Shown here piece after piece: positions 1 to 9,639 of a DNA stretch of 35,955 bases (within the stretch, counting starts at the first letter, position 1; each line of letters opens with the position of its first letter). The translations under genes were made by a program, and so were the position numbers. The DNA is taken from contig JAUCBJ010001119.1 in NCBI GenBank assembly GCA_032718475.1, forward strand, positions 1-35,955. Direction: 5' to 3'. The notes beneath the pieces are model-generated. The model saw only the letters and a list, made by a program, of their open reading frames with translations. It did no database searches and was not told where the DNA came from. This DNA is from Nemertoderma westbladi. Its lineage: Eukaryota > Xenacoelomorpha > Nemertodermatida > Nemertodermatidae.

Positions 1-2256
1 AGATTAATGTTTTGTATAACTTTGATATGACATAGCTGACTTTTTTATAATTATGTATATTTAGATTAGTATATAAGATTAAAGGTAAGTTTAATTCGGT
101 TAGTTATTTAACAAACAAGTTAATACACTAATAATTTAGAATTTATTATGGAAACTGAAGGAGAGTGGCTGAACCTATTAAATAATAGGGGTTTCTAGGT
201 CGCTGATCACGATAAAACTTGTTAAAATTTTTTTTGAAAGTTGACCCCAAGAAGAAAATTCCACCCCACATCCAATATTAGATTGGATTCCAGCGGAATC
301 GAAGCGCACTTAAGGTTGATGCTATCTTCTCACCGGGAAGATAGCATGGGGGGGGGGGGAGTGTAAGCGGATTCAATTCCGTGCATTACCCACCGAAAAT
401 GGGGTTAGTGGCATTTTACCAATATAGTTGGCGATGTGAGATTACCAATAATGATCTCACCTCATAACCAACTGGGGCGACACATGACGTAAGCCGCAGA
501 GAGAGGTGAGAGGTCAAACCACCTCAGAAAGACAAACAAGCTAGTAAGGCTAGCACCAAGGGATAATGCCAACAGGGAGTGGCGAGGTGAGAATTAATCA
601 ATAGTCGGCGGGAAAGCACATTGGGGAGGACAAGAGCGCATCTATTGGATATTAAGGCCGCCCTGTAGTGTAGGGCTGATGTGATATGTGTCAATGATAT
701 AACCGTTGTGATTACTGATTATTAGTTTAGTTGATTTCCTTGCAGTTGTGAGACCGGAATATTTTGGCCGTCGTTGTTACTGACCGTATTGCATATTATT
801 ATATTCAGACTGTGCTATTATCAATTACTGTGATTAATAATACTGACAATTTAACTCTGTCGTTTTCAACGGCCTTCGGCCTAATATATATATATATATC
901 CAGCATTAGCCCAGCAGCCCACGGACGCGACGACGCGTACTATCCCCACACCAGTCGGAATCCACCACTGTCAACTGCACAGTGGATTCCGTCACAGAAT
1001 AAATTTGCAGCGCTACCTAGCGGTGCAGAATTATTTTCATAAAATTTTGCCTGATAGTTATGTTGCCTCATCTTTGATCTATCATATAAAAAAACTTTAA
1101 TGTTATTATATACAAAACTGTAAAAGCCTTAGGGTTTTAAACGCAACCAAGTTTTTTTTTATTGTTAACTAGTATTAACTAATATTAAACAGCGAAAAAT
1201 AAAATTTGTCTAACCTGTCATGTTAGTATCTTAGGTACCTATATTCCATATTATAACCAGAACCAAACAATTTTGAAACGCTGAGAGTGATAAATCGAAG
1301 AGTTGTCTGAAAATTTATATTAATGCGTTCTGCTTTATTCAATAAAGCAGCACGTCTTTGCATAATAAGTGCGTGCGGCCAGTTTGAGCGGCTACTGTAT
1401 GTAAACAATTGTTTAACGTGTAAGTAAGACTTTTCATACGTCCTATAGAAGACATTTTAGAGAAAATGAGCAAATAAAATATGGTAACAGTTTTCAGTAA
1501 AACTTAACGGACACAGACGGTGACTATTTATTGAAAACAATTTCCGTAATTTTGGCCTTTTTGAAGGCCCGTGTTTCGTGAGAGATGCCTTACCGGTACT
1601 TCATTTGTCTGACCTTGAGAATCAAACATACAATATTTATTATCATTTGGTACCTTTTGGCCTCCTCCATTATCATACACTAATTTAATTAAATAAAAGT
1701 ACTACTTTACATTTAATTCGTCGATAAAATGTTAGTCAACAAAGTAACCAACAAAACAGTCTAACAGTTATTATTTGACTTTATACCAGTTAGAAATAGC
1801 TGTACTAATGCTGAGCTCTCGCTATTGGGAGAATAATTCAAACCAGATATGCGCATTATGTGACAATGACGAGATTAAATGCTTGATCCCCATCACCTGG
1901 GATTCATACGTTCTACCTAGACAAGGGAAGACAACTATCACGTTTTAATCACGTCCTCACCACTACTGGTGAACTTTAGACACATCGACATCACCACCCA
2001 GCCCTCACCTAAAACCCGCACCCCATCTCAAGAAAAAATATGCAACATCCAATGCCTGATGATTTCTTGAGCAGTTATCCAAAACTTACCAAACTTTGGC
2101 ATTTGTGTTTGTGTTTGCTTTTGATTGATTACTAAATTTAATTATTGTATTGCTTTCAGATTATCTTAATCAATATTTAAAGTAATATTATTTATTTTGT
2201 CAATATATTATATTATACAATTACAATCTCTTTAGTATAAATTCCTTTCAATAATT
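1..2256. other. Unassigned non-coding leader region
   Basis: No reading frame here resembles a known protein; the open frames are short and low in information. The stretch is AT-rich with a few local structures: a perfect hairpin followed by a G run (319-359), a GGCC-TTC-GGCC hairpin followed by a short TA run (about 871-897), and an imperfect inverted repeat built on GGAATCCAC / GTGGATTCC (about 958-990). A polypyrimidine-AG acceptor-like site (TTGCTTTCAG) ends at 2160, about 100 bases before the ATG at 2257, so the end of this region may be 5' UTR of the exon there. No promoter can be assigned with confidence; AT-rich TATA-like tracts at 2190-2245 are not distinctive in this base composition. 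Confidence 0.5.
319..359. repeat. Perfect 11-bp hairpin followed by G12
   Basis: ATGCTATCTTC (319-329) and its exact reverse complement (337-347) enclose a 7-base loop, and a run of 12 G follows at 348-359. Similar homopolymer G or C runs lie near the ends of the two TTAA transposons in this window, so this may be a fragment of a related element. No function can be assigned. Confidence 0.5.
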
Positions 2257-2365
2257 ATGAAACACTTATTGATTCTTACATCACTTGTGGCAGTTGGCTA
2301 CGGTTTGAGTTGCCACAGTTCTGATTCAGATGGAAATATGGACAGATGAATGCGTACGATGTGTT
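2257..2365 (+). pseudogene. Signal-peptide exon, possible Ly6/uPAR-like first exon (damaged)
   Basis: ATG at 2257 opens a 30-codon frame that begins MKHLLILTSLVAVGYGLSC, a textbook secretory signal peptide: a basic residue near the start, a hydrophobic core and a small-residue cleavage region just before LSC. The frame stops at TGA 2347-2349. In the +1 frame the next codons (2345-2365) read DECVRCV and run directly into a consensus splice donor GTAAGT (2366-2371), so one indel would make this a single exon of about 109 bases. Signal peptide + LxC + acidic loop + further cysteines is the usual start of secreted or GPI-anchored Ly6/uPAR three-finger proteins, but the second cysteine expected soon after LSC is absent (HSS). 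I read it as a decayed or divergent exon 1. A cysteine-rich exon ending in CCDEDLRN lies 22 kb downstream on the same strand and may belong to the same gene. Signal peptide: clear. Family: inference. Confidence 0.5.
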
Positions 2366-2929
2366 GTAAGTCTTCAGCAATAAATATTATAGATATTAGA
2401 CTTTCGGTACAAGTGCAGTAGTATGGAAGGGAACAGACATGATGGATTAGGTTTAACCCTATTACCATTGGGGTGTTGAGACCATTAGCAGCACTGGCGG
2501 GGTGTCGATTCGCCCCCCCCCCCCCCCCGCTGTATTTTTGTAATCATCCAATAAAATCCTACGAAATTTGGGTTGTAGGTGAAAAAATTATATATTAATT
2601 CGATACACCCCCAGGCGGGGTAAATGGAAACCAGTAAAATTTATGTACATAAATAAATAGAAAATAAATTGAATACAATTATTAGTTATTGAGATGCGAG
2701 ACGGGAAAGTGGAGGGCAGTCGCTGCAGTTCAATGCATGATATCGTCGTGTACATGGGAGGTTACAGTGAAAAAATTATCGAATAACATTTTCAAATCCA
2801 AAAAAATGAAAATTTCATAAGGTGGGTATTATTATTATAATTTTCATGAAAAATATAAGTAGTCCCAGGACGAAATATAGATTATTTTGAATTCTAAAAA
2901 CTGATAGTGTGCCATTGTTGGTTAACGTT

Positions 2930-3740
2930 AGTAGGTTTTTCACTACGCTGAATCGAATGTGATTATATTCCATTTCCGAAAATTTAACTGGATGCTATTT
3001 TTCGTGCACCTAAGAACTTGGGCGTGGAACTTCAAATTTCGAAAAATGCAATATTCGGATAATACCCCCGTCTTTAGATTTCAACGCATTTTTATATGTT
3101 TTCTGGACCGCTGAATCGATTGAAAATATTATCGAAGCCTGAAGACTTAGTGGATCGTCCTTTTTGGAGCACCAAAATTAGGGTGTGGCACTTCAAATAT
3201 TGAAAAATATGAGATTCGGAAAATAAACCAAAGTTGAGATTTCAACTCACATTTATAGGTTTTCTGGACCGCTGAATCAATTGAAAGTATTATAGAAGCC
3301 TGTGGTTCGGCATTTTTGGGCACCAAAATTATATTAGGGAGTGGCACTTGTTTAAATTTTGAAAACGTACCACTTCCTAATTGAGGTTTACCAATAATGA
3401 CGTACCAGTAAGACTTGAGGCTTCAATATTACTTTCAATCGATTCAGCGGTCCAGATACCCTATAAAAATGGGTTGAAATGAAAACCTTGTGGTATTTTC
3501 TGAACATCGTAATTTTGAAAATTTGATTTAAGTCTACTTGACACGCCCTAATTTTGGTGCACCAAAAATGATTTACCACTAAGAATTGAGACTTATATAT
3601 TACTTTCAATCGATTAAGCGGGCCAGAAAACCCATAAAAATGCGTTGAAATCAAAACTTCGGAGTATTTAACGAATATTGCAATTTTGAAAATTTGAAGT
3701 ACCGCGCCCTAATTATAGTGCACCAAAAATGACGTACCAC
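2930..3740. repeat. Internal repeats of P1: three direct and two inverted copies of a ~165-bp unit
   Basis: The block TTTTCTGGACCGCTGAATC recurs near 3098 and 3258, with a diverged copy near 2934 (ACGCTGAATCGAATG); its reverse complement appears near 3436 and 3607. Each unit also contains a GCACCAAAATTAGGG...GGCACTTCAAA segment. The arms meet head to head around 3350-3400, so a transcript through this part of P1 could fold into a long imperfect stem. The open frames here are translations of the repeats and are not genes. The remaining P1 DNA (3741-4047) holds nothing recognised. Confidence 0.7.
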
Positions 3741-4027
3741 TTCCCTTACATACTTATATAGAGTAGTAGAGTGCTCCATACGAATCAGAGTCAAAGCCTC
3801 TATGCCTATATAAAGAATTACTAACTAACAAATCACCTTGTAAAATTCAAAAATTTCAAAAAAAATTCTGCTGGGGACCAAATTTTGAGGTGGCACCCAC
3901 ATCGAAAAGTTGAAATCTAATTGCAACGCCGTTTTTTGCAAAAGATGCACCCTTTAATTTTGACTAACTCTCGTAAAAAATTGGGCTGGTACATGATGTG
4001 GTTGCATAGATACATCGATTATAACTA

Positions 4028-4047
4028 GGAAGGGGCCGATATGCCCA
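4028..4047. repeat. Target site duplication of RTE-like copy 1, left
   Basis: GGAAGGGGCCGATATGCCCA lies immediately before the element and is repeated exactly at 7811-7830 immediately after its (TAG)n tail. Two more bases (TA) also match but overlap the tail on the right, so the duplication is 20-22 bp. The length fits target-primed reverse transcription by an APE-type LINE. Confidence 0.9.
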
Positions 4048-4465
4048 GGTCAGGTCAGGTATTCTAGGTCATTGATCAAGAAAACTTGCCACCTCCATGC
4101 AGCATAAAGGAGGTGCCACCTGTAGCTGCATAGACCCCTTTTACTAGGGCAAATCTGGTCCTGTAACTAGGACCCCCTTCGTTCTGGGATAAGGACGCCC
4201 TTGGTCCTGGATTAAGGACCCATATACTTGGCTGCAGGGGTATATGGCCTGACCAGGCAGATGGTGATCTACCAATGGCTGGTCAGGAGTAGAGTGTTCT
4301 CATGTCCACTCTGAGAGCACTTTACTGCGACCTGCACCTGGCAGCAAGGGTACAGGGCATGACCCAGCAGATGAGCAGCAACAGCCAATGGTGGGTCATG
4401 TGCGCCAGAGTAGATATGGGTGATGGGCCTCATATCTGACTCCATTGCGACACCCACCCTGTGGA

Positions 4466-5851
4466 ATGGCAAACCAGGGTGTGGTATTTGCCCCGAGAGC
4501 TGACTCGGCAAAAAAGCACCCCCCAACCCCCACTATGGATTACATTAGCAATGCGGAGGTCCGGCCACTAGAGGCCAGTGGAATTACCGGACACAATCGG
4601 CCTCACAGGCGTCAGTTAACTCCTGACCGGCTGCCTGTCTCACCCCCTACTGGAGAGAGAGCAGTCAACAATTCTTTGAGTCCCTTTCCTGATGACCTTT
4701 CTGGCCCAAACCCTGGGTCACCAGGGAGGCCAGATTGTGATGGGGAGAGGGATTCTGGAGTTGGAGGCTACTCTCATGTTCCACCCCGACCAACAAAGCC
4801 ATTGGTGAATCTGAGGCAAGTCACTAGACTAGCCTCAGTAAACACCCTAACACTCGGGTCCCCAATGCGACAAGGTGAGCTGACTGCCTTGGCAGATAAG
4901 CTTTCTCTTAGCGCAGTGGGTGTTCAAGAGCACCGAATGCAGACTGGACAGAATGATGAGGTTCTGATTAAGGACATGGGGGGCGGTTGGCGACTCGCCC
5001 TCGCGTCAGCAGATGATAGTGGCAATGGTGGAATTGGGTTATTGATGAATCCAACTGCACATGCAGCATTGGACAAAATAGACCAAATCTCTAACCGCAT
5101 CATCCGTTGCCACTTCTCATGTTCTGGAAGACTGGCTAAGAAGTTTCCTAAGGTGGTTCTGATTGTGTGCTACTCTCCAACTAATGTTGCCACTGTAGAG
5201 GAGGTGGAAAATTTCTACCACAATCTACAAGCAGCTACTGATGGAGTGGATCAGCATGCATTCTTAACATTCCTGGGAGACTTTAATGCAAGTCTGCATC
5301 AATCACCTACATCGCCCTGGGTCTATAGCAATAGTGTTAACCGAAATTCTGTCCATCTTCATGATTTTATCTCTGGAAATGGATTGTTTTCGGCTGGAAC
5401 CCAGTTCAAGAAGCGAACTGGAAAGCTATGGACTCATAGTGGACCCAGTGGTCACAAGTCCCAGATAGACCATATTCTGTTTCGTAGGAAATACAGGAGC
5501 TCTATACAAGACTGTAATGCATTTACACTTCGACCCTTCTCCAGTGATCACCGCCTTATTGTGGCCAAGGTAAGACTTAGTCTGCGTGCTAGCAGAACAA
5601 CGAAATCTGCCTTGCCACGGCATGACTGGTCCTCTCTGTTGCAACAGCCAAGTGTGAGATCCAGCTTCACACTACAGCTGAGCAACAGGTATGAGGCTCT
5701 TGCCTCTGAGGCGGCAGATCACTGTGAGGGCTATACTGCCTTTACAGAAGCAGTTAAGTTAGCAGCTGCAGAAACAGTTCCTGTATACCCTCCAAACAGG
5801 AAAAGGGCCCCCTGGACTGACCACAAAATTCAGTCAAAAGTGCCGAAATGA
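4466..5851 (+). pseudogene. RTE-like copy 1, endonuclease half of ORF
   Basis: Encodes the APE-type endonuclease that nicks the target DNA for target-primed reverse transcription. The first ATG in frame is at 4466 (MANQGVVF); the frame is open a little further upstream but has no earlier ATG after the 4445 region. About 110 low-complexity, proline- and basic-rich residues come first. Then come the endonuclease motifs: an Asn-containing strand (VNTLTLGS), the catalytic Glu (GVQEHRM), FLGDFNAS (Asp and Asn), SQIDHILF, and SSDHRLIV (the Ser-Asp-His triad near the C-terminus). All key residues appear present. The frame ends at 5851 because of four extra bases (TCAA, 5834-5837) compared with copy 2; reading continues in the next frame as the reverse-transcriptase half. 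Copy 2 shows the two halves were once one polypeptide. As it stands, this copy cannot make full-length protein without recoding. Confidence 0.85.
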
Positions 5852-7766
5852 CCTTCATAAGGCGCAGAAAGAGTCCCGACTCAAACAGACTACAGCGGCC
5901 AAGAATGCAGTTAAGACTGCATCTAGGTCCCTGAACAGGCAGTACTCTGTTAATCTACAGGAGCTAATAAACCAACAGGTTGATGCCATCAATGATGCTG
6001 ACGACAGCAGGCAATCATCCCAGGCATGGAAATCGATCAATCTGCTTACTGGGCGGAAAAGCCAACCAACCACCACGGTTAAGGCTGAATCACCAGCCGA
6101 TCGCCTCAATGGTTGGAAAGCCCACTTTGAAAAGCTCCTCAATAATGACAGGGTATTGCCTGATAACTTTATAGAAGTAAAGGTGTCTGAGTCTGTACTC
6201 CCAGATATTCCCATTGGCGATATCTCCTTTGCAGAAGTGAAGGCTGCTGCAAAGAGCATTAAGACCAATCGTGCCAGTGGAGTAGATGGTGTTCCCCCTG
6301 AGGTCTTTAAAATACCTGAGTGTTTAAAGCTCATCTATCCCATCATAGTAGACATGTACCGTACAACAAGAGTCCCACAAGAAATGAAAACAAATAAGTT
6401 GGTGCCAGTTCCCAAGAAGGGCAACCTAACACTCTATGGTTCTTTTCGGGGAATCTCATTGATCTCGATTGCTGCAAAGCTATACAATAGGATTCTATTA
6501 AATCGCATCAGGGATCCCATTGAGAGACTGCTCCGTGGAAATCAGAATGGGTTCCGTAAAGGTCGTGGGACCATGGAGCCCATTTTGGCACTTAGAAGGA
6601 TAATTGAAGAATTATCAAAAAAGAAAGACAGGCATCTGGCTGTTATCTTTGTTGACTTCTTCAAGGCCTTTGATTCAGTCTCTCGCTCACGTATGTTCAG
6701 CATACTTTCATTATATGGGATTCCTGATGAAATTATTGCAGCAATCAGATCAGTATACGATGGTTCGACAACATTTGTGTCTACTGTTGACGGTGACACA
6801 GAACCATTTGAAGTGTTATGGGGCGTCCTCCAAGGAGACACACTTGCACCATTCTTGTTCATTATTGTGGTTGACTATGTTCTACGCATGTCCTTAGATC
6901 ATCATAATGATGATGGGGTGATGATAACTCCACCTACTGGCTCCAGAAGTCGAGGAAATCCTGCCAAGTACCTAACTGATCTAGACTTTGCTGATGACTT
7001 AGGAGTACTCTCAGAATCATTAGAGGGAGCCCAACGGCTCCTCAGCTCATTAGAACATGCTGCTTCTAGTGTTGGTCTTTTTATTAACTCCAGAAAGACC
7101 AAAATTCTGACAGTTAACTTTGAAAGTCCTCAGCAAGTCTCTGATCGGATGAGCATAAGCTCAAAGGATGGTATGCTTGAGCATGTGGACGACTTCTGTT
7201 ACCTGGGATCATGGATCCGGAAGTCAGGTGAGGACCTTCGAATACGTAAGGGAAAGGCATGGGCAGCCTTGAATAGGCTTTCCAGGATTTGGAAGTCACC
7301 GAGAATTAATCGGAAACTTAAGGTCCGATTATTTAGAGCAGCAGTAGTTCCAGTACTCCTCTACGGGAGTCCATGCTGGGCTCTAACTGCTGAGGACACC
7401 AAATCTCTGGATGGCACATTCACAAGAATGCTACGCCGGGTTCATTGTGTCAAGTACAATGCACACATCTCCAACCAGATACTATATAACATTGGAGGTG
7501 ACTCATTGGTTCCCCCAAGCTTGACACTAGAACAAAATCGCCTCCGCTTTGCAGGACATTGCTTTCGCCGTGAGGACCAGCCAGTGCATAATCTTGTACT
7601 TTGGCAGCCTCATGGAGTGAATAAGCATGGTGGACAGCCCATGACTTTCTTGAGACGCATCTTAAAGGACACTGGCCTTAAAGATGCGGATGATCTAGCA
7701 AATGTCATGGGTGATAGGGAGTTGTGGCGGTGCAGTTTTGTTGACAAGCCGGCACAGCATTCTTAA
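5841..7766 (+). pseudogene. RTE-like copy 1, reverse transcriptase half of ORF
   Basis: Continues the same polypeptide in the next frame after the 4-base insertion; the first ATG in this frame is at 6156, and the part before it aligns with the linker of copy 2. Numbering from the ATG at 6156: LVPVPKKGN and FRGISLIS (about 82-104), NGFRKGRGT (131-139), FVDFFKAFDS with catalytic Asp167, GVLQGDTLAPFLF (223-235), FADD with Asp280 and Asp281, then the thumb/C-terminal region with CYLGSWI and LFRAAVVPVLLYGSPCW, ending GDRELWRCSF...QHS at the stop. All three catalytic aspartates are present and this half has no stop codon. It supplies the polymerase for target-primed reverse transcription. Apart from the upstream frameshift this is the best-preserved copy of the family in the window. 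Confidence 0.9.
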
Positions 7767-7810
7767 AAATGCAGCTGCAATGCAGCATGCCGATCCTAGT
7801 AGTAGTAGTA

Positions 7811-7830
7811 GGAAGGGGCCGATATGCCCA
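7811..7830. repeat. Target site duplication of RTE-like copy 1, right
   Basis: Exact copy of 4028-4047. It sits in the right subterminal part of P1, between the LINE tail and the C15 run, showing that the LINE jumped into an already resident P1. Confidence 0.9.
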
Positions 7831-7865
7831 CCCCCCCCCCCCCCCTCCAGTGGTAATAGGGTTAA

Positions 7866-8002
7866 TATGGGCCGATCCACTAACTACAACTAATAAAATC
7901 GGCAATTGTCAGGTCACGCCCGGATGATCAAGGGAATCAATAGGGTTGGTGCGCGAAAAAATTGTTGGGCTAGAAACATATATCTGTGTATGAAGGTGCT
8001 TC
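7866..8002. other. Short spacer between P1 and the 83/84-bp satellite
   Basis: No recognisable gene or repeat. It is simply the flank of P1 before the satellite begins. Confidence 0.5.
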
Positions 8003-9308
8003 ACTGTAACCTGCTCTGGTACTAATCTACATAATCTTGTAACACGTGTTAAATATCGTTTATTGTTTTGGTTCTATCTATACGCCTCGGTAACCTACTC
8101 CTTTACTAACCTGCATAATTTTCTAACACGAGTTAATCGTTTATTGTTTTGGTTCAATCTATCATCCTCCGCAACCTGATTCTTTACTAACCTACATATT
8201 GTAACATGTGTTAACTATCGTTTATTGTTTTGGTTCTATCTACCTGCCTCTGTAACCTGCTCTTTTTCTAACTTGCGTAATCTTGTAACATGTGTTAACT
8301 ATCGTTTATTGTTTTGGTTCTATTTACCCGCCTCTATAACCTGCTCTTTTACTAACCTGCATAATCTTGTAACAGTGTTAACTATTGATTATTGTTTTGG
8401 TTCTATCTACCCGCCTCTATAACCTGCTCCTTTACTAACCTGCATAATCTTGTAACAGTGTTAACTATCGTTTATTGTTTTGGTTCTATCTACCCGCCTC
8501 TATAACCTGCTCCTTTATTAACCTGTATAATCTTGTAACATGTGTTAACTATCGTTTATTGTTTTGGTTCTATCTACCCGCCTCTATAACCTGCTCCTTT
8601 ACTAACCTGCATAATCTTGTAACAGTGCAAACTATCGTTTATTGTTTTGGTTCTATCTACCCGCCTCTATAACCTGCTCCTTTACTAACCTGTATAATCT
8701 TGTAACATGTGTTAACTATCGTTTATTGTTTTGGTTCTATCTTCCCGCCTCTATAACCTGCTCATTTACTAACCTGTATACTCTTGTAACATGTGTTAAC
8801 TATCGTTTATTGTTTTGGTTCTATCTACCCGCCTCTATAAGCTGCTCCTTTACTAACCTGCATAATCTTGTAACAGTGTAAACTATCGTTTATTGTTTTG
8901 GTTCTATCTGCCCGCCTCTATAACCTGCTCCTTTACTAACCTGTATAATCTTGTAACAGTGTTAACTATTGATTATTGTTTTGGTTCTATCTACCCGCCT
9001 CTATAACCTGCTCCTTTACTAACCTGCATAATCTTGTAACAGTGTTAACTATTGATTATTGTTTTGGTTCTATCTACCCGCCTCTATAACCTGCTCCTTT
9101 ACTAACCTGCATAATCTTGTAACAGTGTTAACTATCGTTTATTGTTTTGGTTCTATCTACCCGCCTCTATAACCTGCTCCTTTATTAACCTGTATAATCT
9201 TGTAACATGTGTTAACTATCGTTTATTGTTTTGGTTCTATCTACCCGCCTCTATAACCTGCTCCTTTACTAACCTGCATAATCTTGTAACAGTGTAAACT
9301 ATCGTTTA
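8003..9308. repeat. 83/84-bp satellite array, left block (about 15 units)
   Basis: The core TTGTTTTGGTTC occurs 15 times at a spacing of 83 or 84 bases (about 8063 to 9226). The two unit lengths differ by one base at the end of the unit: ...GTAACATGTGTTAAC gives 84, ...GTAACAGTGTTAAC gives 83. The first two or three units are the most diverged, as expected at an array edge. The array continues in register at 13326 after a CR1 insertion. 84-bp units translate into 28-residue repeats in one frame, but 83-bp units break it, so the array is not regarded as coding. Confidence 0.95.
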
Positions 9309-9639
9309 TAGATAGATAGATAGATTTATTTATACATTATGTAAAAACAATAACAAATACACCAAACAATGTACCGGTATAAAGGTATTGTCCAACATAA
9401 CATATAGGATTACCCCTAAAGCTTTGCAGCTTATTTCCAAGGGGGTCCTTTATGTTACTTGGTTACAAATACAATATTACACTACGCTAACCTAAAACCA
9501 ATATGAAACGTAATTACACTATGTACATGTACAACTTTACCGAGAGCGTGACAATGTCCGACTCAACGATAAAGATGTAATGTACAGAACAATTTATTAT
9601 AAAACGTAATTACAGTATAAATAGTAAATAATTAATAAA
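9309..9639 (-). other. 3' UTR and microsatellite tail of the CR1 element
   Basis: Non-coding stretch between the reverse transcriptase stop and the satellite. It ends on the coding strand in a TATC/TCTA microsatellite, the usual way CR1-group elements end instead of poly(A). No other feature seen. Confidence 0.75.

Larger units (their letters stand above)
4048..7810 (+). mobile_element. RTE/RTE-X-like non-LTR retrotransposon, copy 1 (full length)
   Basis: Full-length LINE of about 3.76 kb bounded by an exact 20-22 bp target duplication. Order: 5' UTR of about 400 bases, APE-type endonuclease, reverse transcriptase, then a 3' end of about 45 bases finishing in (TAG)n. The short 3' UTR and microsatellite tail instead of poly(A) are typical of the RTE group. 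The 5' end matches copy 2 (minus strand, ending at 34003) from the TCAGGTCAGG motif onward, confirming both boundaries. The coding frame is broken by a 4-base insertion at 5834-5837 relative to copy 2. The clade call rests on motif resemblance, not on a tree. Confidence 0.85.
2453..7865. mobile_element. P1: TTAA-target non-autonomous transposon (piggyBac-like ends) with nested LINE
   Basis: The element body is 2457-7861 and is flanked by TTAA at 2453-2456 and 7862-7865. Its ends are inverted repeats: left CCCTATTACCATTGG, right (reverse complement) CCCTATTACCACTGG. TTAA duplication with CCC...GGG ends is characteristic of the piggyBac superfamily. No transposase is encoded, so it would need one in trans. 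The LINE at 4048-7810 and its target duplication are a later insertion; without them P1 is about 1.6 kb, close to the 1.56 kb of P2 at 24899-26458, which shares the CCCTATTA ends. Inside are three direct copies of a unit of about 165 bp (around 2930-3350) followed by two inverted copies (about 3400-3730). Both ends carry homopolymer C runs (2513-2528 and 7831-7845). Superfamily assignment rests on termini and target only. Confidence 0.75.

Noticed and set aside
3147-3654. Two minus-strand frames of 66 and 88 codons
   Set aside because: They translate the internal repeat of P1 and share its repeats; no transposase motif.
8225-8881. Open frames translating to FWFYLPASITCSFTNL repeats
   Set aside because: They exist because 84-bp satellite units are a multiple of three; 83-bp units break the frame and no start, splice or domain evidence supports coding.
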